Source of the DNA: Cryptomeria japonica
Taxonomy: Eukaryota > Streptophyta > Pinopsida > Cupressales > Cupressaceae
Assembly: GCF_030272615.1 (NCBI RefSeq)
Contig: NC_081405.1
Span: 21,058,047-21,122,046 of the forward strand
DNA length: 64,000 nucleotides
Direction: 5' to 3'
Positions 56,583-64,000 of this stretch are shown piece by piece. The notes under the pieces are model-generated. The model did no database searches and was not told where the DNA came from. It worked only from the letters and a program-made list of their open reading frames with translations. The position numbers and the translations under genes are program-made. How positions within the stretch are numbered: position 1 is the first letter of the stretch; the number at the start of each line of letters is the position of its first letter.

Positions 56583-57257
56583 TCAATTTTTACCGCCAGA
56601 AGGACATGAGGCTCCGAGTGGAGGAGGAGGCGCTTAAGTCTCAAGTCTGTAATTTTTCTGAAGGATACTTGGCGCGTCGAAGCCGAGAAGGAGATGAGGG
56701 TGTCTACTCCAAAGCAGGAAGAAGGCCTTGGATATACACTCATAATGAAACCATGCGGAGCCTCAGTCGACATGGATGGCGATAGGAGGATTCTAACAAG
56801 AAAGAATGAACAGAGAGAGCTTTGGGATGATTCTGGCAGGGAAGTGATGAAAACGACTTGCAGAATACGCTAAGGCGAGATCATCAGGCGCGCTCTTTAA
56901 CACCTAATAATGAGGAGTGGGTATGCATTAAATTCTCTAGCTAAGGTGGTAGAGAATATTTGTCCTGGGCGAGCCAAATCTCCCTGGCCCAGTTGAGAAG
57001 GCTAACCTATGGACAACACATACCTTGAGTATGAGATGATGGCTCTTGCCAGCTGGAACTTCAGGAAGCGGGGTAAAGGAAAGGCTTAATTTGGTATTGT
57101 ATTTTCGGGCCCACATCTTACCCGAAGTAAAGAGAAATATAAATTCAAAAGAAGATAGCCGTTTCCACAAGACTGCCAAAGATATGCATTTAGACTATTG
57201 CTTAGAATTAGGATGCAACTATAGCTGTATTCTGCCCTCCTCTTTAAAATCATCTCA
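56583..57257. other. short intergenic stretch between solo LTR and LINE
   Basis: A minus frame at 56573-56773 (MSTEAPHGFIMSVYPRPSSC) and a plus frame at 56607-56790 exist, but neither has a recognisable domain. It may belong to the same older sequence as the RGG fragment, separated from it by the solo LTR. Confidence 0.4.
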
Positions 57258-59885
57258 TTTTTTATTTTTTTAAAAAAACTTTAAGAGACATGATCCTACT
57301 GATTATTTTGATCTGCTTGACCATTAGATCAATCACCCTGATCCCACCAATGAATGAAAGTTCCCTAAGCTGCTAGTTTTGATAGGGCATTTGCCGCTGA
57401 ATTTGCTTCCCTGTAGATATGCTTTCCTTCAAAATGCTCTATTATAGCCAAGTTTTCTAATATTTTATCTAAAATTGCTTGTAGTCTCCAATTTGGAGTT
57501 TGTTTCCTCTTAATTGCATTTATAGCTATCTTCAAGTCTCCCTCCACTGAGACATTTCTTAGACCATACTTGATGCAGTCTATCAAACCAAACTACAATG
57601 CTTTGAATTCAGCTATATTGTTAGTGTCGGGTGGGATCGACTTTGCCATTTTCCCTATGATTACTCCTGAGTGGTCTCTAATTACGTATCCTATTCCAGA
57701 GGGGCCTGGGTTGCCTTTGGAGGCACCATCAAAGTTTAATTTTAACTAGCTAGGCTTTGGAGGGGTCCAGGTAGCATCCTTTCTGGAGTTGTTTTTTTTT
57801 TGCCCGAAGGATGGAGGAATCTTGATACCTTGCCAGTTTTTCCTGATACTTTCATCCCATGAAGAGAAGACTTTGGGTTGTTCCAAAGAGAATGCTATTT
57901 TGCAGTTTACTGTGTCCACTATTGTTGATTCAATAGAATTAAGGACTAATTCCTGCCTCCTGGCTTTGCCTTCAAATAATATGCAGTTCCTTTCTTTCCA
58001 AATTTCCTAGACTAAGCATGATGGGGACACTTCCATAATTTGACTCAAGTTGCTCTCCTTTAGTAGGAGGGGCCAACTTTGGAATAGAGATTTTATATAA
58101 TTCGACAATGCAGTAATCAACCCCAACTTAACACAGAGCCATCTCCAACATTTGGAAGCAAAGGGGCAGTTCAGAAGGAGGTGGGCCACTATCTCTACTT
58201 GGTCTTTACACAAAATGCACATTGATGGTCCTTCATACCCCATTTTTGTAAACTTTTTTGCTGTTAGGATTTTTTTTTGATAGGCTAGCCATGCGAAAAT
58301 GCCTACTTTTGGGATAATTTTGGGACTCCAAAAAAGCTTCAAAGGGATGTCCTGCTTGTCTTGATCTTCAATACTGACTAAAACTCTGTAGCCATCTTTT
58401 GAGTTATACTATCCTGATTTGGAGGGTGCCTAGATTAAAGAGTCTACTCCTCTTCTGGGGCTGATATTTCTTGCTTCTAGATGTTCTAGGAGTTGGTCTA
58501 TGTCTTCCCCTGGGATTGGCAAACTCTCCATTGATTTCCACCTCCAACTTTGAGTATTCGGCGAGTCATCCACTTCCCAGTAGTCTCTAACTCGAGTACC
58601 CCAATGTTGTTTAAACTAGAGTTCTATAGCAGGAATATCGATGGAGTTTGCCACAGGTGGATAACCACCCCAAGAGTCCTCCCAGAAAAGACTGGATGCT
58701 CCATCATGAATATCCCATGTGATCGATTCTGAAACCAATTTTCTGCAGGAGATGATAAAGTTCCAGGTTCTAGACCCCTTAGGGAAATTGCTTGCTCTAA
58801 GTAAGTTGAGATGATCCTGATCTGGTAAATACTTGGTTGCCAGCATTCTGACCCATGTGGCATTAGGGTTTCTTATGAACTTCCAGACTAGTTTGGCCCC
58901 TAGGGCTATGTTTTGCAATTTAAGATCCTTGATGCCTAATCCCCCCATTGACTTGGGCTTGATTATTTTATCCCAAGCTATTAAGGCAATTTTGTACTTT
59001 TCCTCAGTATTTTGCCAAAAGAAATTTCTCATCTTCTTGATTATGAAGGAGTTAGCACTAAATAATAGGGATAATATGGATAGAAGATAAATAGGGAGGG
59101 TCGAAACCACTACTTGGATCATCACTAGCCTTCCAGCCCAAGACAACCACTTTCCCTTCCAAGAATTTGAATTTTGTTCCACTTTTAACTTTAAGGGATC
59201 CCAAAATTTAGTGCTCCTTAGACCTCGATCTGTTGGTATGCCCAAATGAATGCAAGGGAGAGGTCCTTCTCTGCAATCCAAAATTCTCATAATTTTGGCC
59301 TGTAATAGATTTGAGGTAGTGAATAAATAAACTTTAGTTTTGTCCTTATTTCTTATTTGACTTGATGCCTTTCCATAGGATTCTAATAGCTGGTTTAGGT
59401 GGGTTGCTTCCCTAACTTTTGCTGCTCCCAAGAAGAGGTTATCATCTGCAAACTGCTGATGTGTGACTGCAAATTATTGGTTACTTTGATTCCCTCTAAA
59501 AGATTATTAGCATGACTAGCTTTGATTGCTAATAAAGGATCTCCTTGTCTGATACCCCTTGAGGAGGAAAAAAAACCCACTGGCTTTCCATTTATCAAAA
59601 TTGAAAATTTAGGAGTTGATATGCATTCAAACACCCAGTTGATCCATTGTTTGTTAAATCCAAAGGCTTGCATGATTTTGCAGAGAAATTGCCAATCTAC
59701 ACTATCATAAGCTTTTGTTATGACTAGTTTTATTATCATACCTAGTCTGTTTGTGCTTTGAAGGGTGTGGATTGCTTCTTGCGTTATTAGCACCCCATCT
59801 AAGATTGAGTGGCCAGGGACAAATCCTGTATGTTCTTCTGATATAATGCTATCCATGAGAGGCTTCATTTTGTTTGACATGACTT

Positions 59886-62143
59886 GTTGAGCATCAAATC
59901 TGAATTAAGTAAAATATCTTGATTTGAGAAATTAAATCATAGAAGCCATCTATCTTTGGAAGAAATCATTATTTTCATTGATACCATAATAACCCATAAG
60001 TTATCGAACAAGTCTAATAGCATTCTATCGAAATATCCAAAATTCAAAGAGTATTGATGAGACCCAGCGATGTCTCATCGATATAAAAAGGGTATTGAAG
60101 GAAAGGGAACACCGATGAACTCTAAAAAGGACTCATTGAAAGCAATGATTCCACCGAAAGAGGATATCGAAGAAAGCAGAGACGGTTTTCATCGACGGGA
60201 AAAGGCTTCTGAGGAAATAATATCATCGGCGTAACATGAAGGAAACTTACCGAAAGAAGCGTTCTTATCGAAAGAATGATATCGATCAAACATAAGGAAG
60301 CTACATCGATAAAAGATATCGATAAGAATATGAGTTTCTAGGAGGCTAAAAGGCATGTTATTGATATTTGTGGTTTTACCGATGCAACTTTATCGAGGAA
60401 GATTACTAATGAGTTCATCGATGAAAGATGATAGTGGAAGCAAATCAAAAGAAAGATGGCCTCGATGAAATAATAGACCCATTCATTGAAGGAGTGTAGT
60501 GATGTCGATAGAAAAAGTGTTTCGATGGAAGGATAAGGGAAGTTACCGAAGCCCAAGGTTTCTTCGACATGAAACCCGATGGACATTAGATATATATCGA
60601 TGAGGAGGCGGAAATAATGACCGAATGCAACATTTCGATGAAGGGAGAAAATACTTAGGCGAAGTAATGATCGAAACAAAAGTGCTAGTTAACGGTTATA
60701 TGTTGAAAAGCCACAACGCTTGGTGATAATGTATACTCTCATTATCGATGAGACCCAATGATGTCTCATCGATATAGAAGAGCCATCGAAGAAAGGAAAC
60801 ACCGATGAACTTCAGAAAGGACTCATCAAAGACAATAATCCCATTAACAAAAGATATCGATGAGGAAATAGGTTTCGAGGAGGCTAAAAGGCATGTCTCT
60901 GATATGCGTTGTTTCGCCAATACAACTTTATTGGTGGAAGACGACAAGAGAGGATAAAGAAAAGCTTCGGTGAGACAATAGATCCATTCATCGATGGGGC
61001 GTGATATCGATGGAAGAGGTATTTTGGTGGGAAAATAAAGGAGGTCACCGAAGCCCAAGGTTTCTTCGACATAAAAACCTGATGGATATCAAATAGGTAT
61101 CGGTGAGGAGATAGCCATAGTGACCGAATGCAGCATTTCAATGAAGGGAGAAAATACCTAGTCGAAGTAATGTTCGAAACAAAAGTGTTAGTTAACGGTT
61201 ATATGTTGAAAAGCCACGACGCTTGGTGATAATGTATACTCTCATATAAAGGAGGGAGCTTTTGTAATATGGAGAATGATTAGAGAAAGGAGTAGATTAT
61301 AGCCTCAGGCTTACCATTGTACTATTTTGGTGAATATATATAATATAATCAGTTGTTTTTCCTTTGCATATGTGCTACGGATTACTGCATTTTTCTGCAA
61401 GCAGTTGCTTATGATATTATCTAAAGGAGATAAGGTTATTTGTGTTCTTCCAGTAAAATCCTGTGTTTCATATTGTAGATTTGGATCAAAAGATTTACTT
61501 GCAAATTGTAATTGTTCCTTGTATTTCTTCCTTGGATGGTCTCTTAAGGTTAGAGTTAATTTCATTCAGGCGGTTTACAATATAGTTTTTTAAGTAGAGC
61601 TCATAAGAAACAGTAATTGATAGACTCATCGAGAGGGGGTGGGTTTAAAAACTGTCTCATAAGTTTACACAATAAGTCCTAAAGAGATATAAAGACTATG
61701 TAGCCCAAACAACAAAGAAAGGCACTGGTCATCTATAAAATACAACTCATGAATTCATACTTTCACATCAAAAGTAATAGGAGTACCTGAGTAGTAATTC
61801 TAGAATAAATTAGCAATAGTGTGTATATATATATTTCAAGCACAAAGATCAAATAGCTTCTACAACAACAATCTTAAACTCATCTGCTATATCTCCATCC
61901 TAGGAGCTTATGCCATTCTAAGATAGGAGGAAGTCAGATCAAGACACTAAATCTTCTATAAAAAGCCTTAGTTGAAGGAACAACTAGTGAGTAGGTATAC
62001 CCGCCTAGGTCCTGCAGAGCCTAAAGTGAGAGAGTTAGTAACCAAATAGGTTCACTCTATTAGTTGGCCAAGTCAATTGGAAGGTTTGAGCATAGGAGTG
62101 GGCATTTCCTTAGAACATATCCAATCTGTTCATTTGAGACCCA
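59886..62143. mobile_element. 2.26-kb insertion in the LINE RT, flanked by a 9-bp direct repeat
   Basis: ACATGACTT lies at both borders (59877-59885 and 62144-62152), and the LINE RT resumes exactly across it, so this is a real insertion. The interior has TCGAT-rich sequence with an internal duplication (60052-60743 and 60743-61246, offset 691 bp at the left), a TATA-like CTCATATAAAGGAGG at 61236, and no coding. With the duplication read as 8 bp, the insert is bounded by TG and CA, like an LTR. But 8-9 bp is a DNA-transposon length (hAT or Mutator-like), and terminal inverted repeats are weak. Class unresolved. Confidence 0.7.
60052..61246. repeat. internal duplication with TCGAT-rich units
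   Basis: GAGACCC(A)xxGATGTCTCATCGATATA at 60059 recurs at 60750. GTTGAAAAGCCACxACGCTT at 60701 recurs at 61204. The second unit is about 190 bp shorter. The dense ATCGAT/TCGATG words on both strands would be unusual CpG clusters in this AT-rich DNA. Confidence 0.8.
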
Positions 62144-63759
62144 ACATGACTTATGAGAGAATTTTGTAAATTGTATTGCATAGAGAGATGGGTCTAAAGT
62201 CGCCTAGATTTGTTGCCTTCTCCTTCTTTGGAATGATCACTATAAATGTGTTATTTAGTTCTTTGAGAATTCTCCCTGATCTTCTTGAGCATTCTAGAGC
62301 TTCTGAAAGATCCTGACCTAAGATATTCCAGCACTTCTTGTAAAAATCCACAGGAAAGCCATCCGGGCCAGGAGCCTTACTAGAGAGAAGTTGATTAAGA
62401 GCTTGGAATACTTCCTCCAACTTAATTCTCTCATTTAGCATCTGATTTTGCTTGTCTATTATGATCTTGGGGATCCCTTCCAGTAACTTTTTTTGTTTTG
62501 ACAATTGGGACCCTTCAATGTTGTTTAAGAGATTAGAGTAAAAGGTGATGATCTCATTCTTTATCTCATCCGGGTCCTTTGAGATTTGGTTATGCTTAAT
62601 CTCCAATTTTGATATCCAATTCTTGCTTGTTCCGAGCTTTGTTATGTTATGGAAAAACTTAGTATTTTTATCCCCCATTCAGAGCCAGTTCTCTCTAGAT
62701 TTTTGCTTCTAGAAGATTTATTCTTTAGAAAGAATATCTTCATACTCTAAAAGGAGGTTCCTTTCTTGATTAAAAGATTCTTGATCCATTCCCACCGAGA
62801 TGATCTTGTCATTAAGAGCTGCCAGACTCTCTTCTAGTGATCTTTTTGTTGAGAAGATGTTTTTGAAGTGCCGAGAATTCCATTGGAGCAATTTTTGCTT
62901 TACTAATTTTAACTTTGCGATAAAGTAGAAGAGTTTTGATCCCTCAAATGTTCCTTCCTTCCACCAATTATCTATCAGGGTTAGAAAATTTGGATCTTTC
63001 ATCCACATATTCTCAAACCTGAATGGAGTTTTGGAAATTTCCCGAATGCCTTGCAGAGAAAGCAGAATGGGGTAGTGGTCTGAACTTGAACAAGGAAGAA
63101 CAACACAGGAGGGGTAAAGGGAAAGAGCCTCAAATCCCCTTGCCAGAAGAATCTATCTATTTTTTCCGCTATATTGTTGAATCCTTTCCTTCTATTTGTC
63201 CATGTGAAGGTGTCCCCTGAATCTATTTCCAAAAGACCATTCCTTTCAATCCAATCATTGAAGTCCTACTAGGATCCACCAAGCTGATTGATTCCTCCCC
63301 TTTTGTCGGAAGCACTCCTGATGGCATTGAAGTCTCCCCCAATGAAAAATTGATCCTCAACTAAAGAAGACAAAACTCCATCTAAAGAAGACCATATGAG
63401 TTGCTTTTTGTGTGGGGACACTGGGCCATAAGTATTAATAATAAAAAAGGAAGTATTTGTCTGAAGATGAGTGATTTTGGCAAGAAGCCAATTTCTTATG
63501 GATGCAATACCCTCTTCTTTGAGTTGGGAAGGCTTCCAGATTATCATTAAGCCTCCAGATGCCCCTTCTGAGGCTACTGTCAATTGTAGAGATGTCTGAA
63601 ACAAAAGGCTAATTCCACTTCCAAAAGAGACTACTTGATTGCCTTCCAGTTTAGATTCTTGCAAAAGGATTATGTTTGCACTGACCAAAAGAATCCTTCT
63701 TTTGATCACCCTCTGTTTGTTAGGGGCATTGAGGCCCCTAACATTCCATGATAGGATTT

Positions 63760-64000
63760 TCATTGTTGTTCAGGAAGGGGATTTACCTTCCCTACTTTCC
63801 AAAGGTCTAATACTTTTGATTGATTCTCCACCGCACCATCCTGGGTTATAGCTTCAATGAGTGATTTGCAACCCTTCTTGGGAGGGGAAGATCCAAAGTC
63901 TGGTTTCTCCAAACCCTCTTGATTCTGATGCAACCCTAGTTTCCTTTTTTCCTTAATCTGAGAGTACATAACAACAAGGGGAGTATCTAAGATTGAGTTC
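63760..64000 (-). pseudogene. LINE ORF1, C-terminal end (partial)
   Basis: A frame from the right edge region reads KPDFGSSPPKKGCKSLIEAI and ends ...GKVNPLPEQQ-stop at 63760. The stop TGA overlaps the ORF2 ATG in an ATGA (63760-63763). Plant LINE ORF1 proteins are RNA-binding partners of ORF2; only the tail is in this window, without the zinc knuckle. Confidence 0.6.

Larger units (their letters stand above)
57365..63763 (-). pseudogene. LINE ORF2: endonuclease, RT, zf-RVT, RNase H (decayed)
   Basis: Endonuclease 63763-63269: MKILSWNVRGLN, LLQESKLEG, INTYGP and GGDFNAI, the expected APE-type catalytic blocks. Coding then shifts frame (63232-62999, TNRRKGFNNIAEKIDRFF; 63008-62718). RT part 1 is 62678-62151 (KAPGPDGFPVDFYKKCW, FRPISLCNTIYKILS). 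After the insertion, RT part 2 starts at 59880 (MSNKMKPLMDSIISEEHTGF, SILINGKPVG, RQGDPL) and the catalytic FADD lies at 59441-59452. The thumb follows (LSWAGRLVMIQVVVSTLPIY). zf-RVT is 58342-58007 (GIFAWLAYQKKILTAKKF, C-x2-C...H-x4-C). RNase H C-terminus is 57586-57365 (YREANSAANALSKLAA). A few residues appear missing after RQGDPL, and an in-frame TAA sits beside the insertion point. Confidence 0.85.
57258..64000 (-). mobile_element. plant L1-type LINE, nearly full length, runs off the right edge
   Basis: Reading minus: the end of ORF1 (63969-63760), ORF2 endonuclease, reverse transcriptase, zinc-finger-like zf-RVT, RNase H, a short 3' UTR and an A-rich tail (57258-57285). A C-terminal RNase H places it with plant L1-clade elements. 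A 2.26-kb sequence is inserted in the RT. ORF2 has several frameshifts and stops, so the copy is dead. ORF1's 5' part and the 5' UTR lie beyond 64000. Confidence 0.88.

Overview
The window looks like nuclear DNA of a land plant with a large, repeat-choked genome, most likely a gymnosperm. This is inferred from nested LTR elements over most of the sequence, plant-type LINEs, a 6-kb intron in a small nuclear gene for a plastid protein, and a plant-specific coiled-coil gene. No prokaryotic organisation is seen. A fixed 500-N assembly gap lies at 37226-37725.

Layout. 1-15002: the 5' part of a Ty3/gypsy element on the minus strand (RT, G-patch linker, protease, gag, a long leader with 21-bp minisatellites, PBS, 5' LTR). 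A 6.4-kb Ty1/copia element (8408-14797) is nested inside that LTR. 15547-16180: the truncated 3' end of a LINE. 17720-24571: host gene 1 (+), a 4-exon gene for a ~1,083-residue coiled-coil protein. 26040-41650: an old LTR-element landscape (two related 1.3-kb repeats, a gag fragment) split by a ~10.1-kb cut-and-paste DNA transposon (28728-38844). 46230-52803: host gene 2 (+), a short plastid-targeted single-pass membrane protein in two exons, with a 5S-rRNA-derived fragment in its intron. 54490-57250: a tailed, RGG-rich gene fragment with a solo LTR. 57258-64000: a plant L1-type LINE on the minus strand, interrupted by a 2.26-kb insertion.

The most unusual object is the DNA transposon at 28728-38844. 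It has near-perfect 26-bp terminal inverted repeats, a 4-bp TGTG target duplication, and arrays of palindromic GCGCGTACGCGC motifs spaced exactly 29 bp apart at both ends. It carries a decayed transposase with DFAENY / SDNCTAQFKN / GHGKGEHDGAGA blocks (best fit: Sola-like), a divergent intron-rich companion gene of unknown function, and a 359-bp tandem repeat that carries open reading frame. The two host genes are independent of the mobile DNA. Gene 1 has a bZIP-type palindrome upstream, and gene 2 has a cluster of three ACGT-core elements.

All calls come from reading the sequence. Family names rest on remembered motif similarity, not on database searches.
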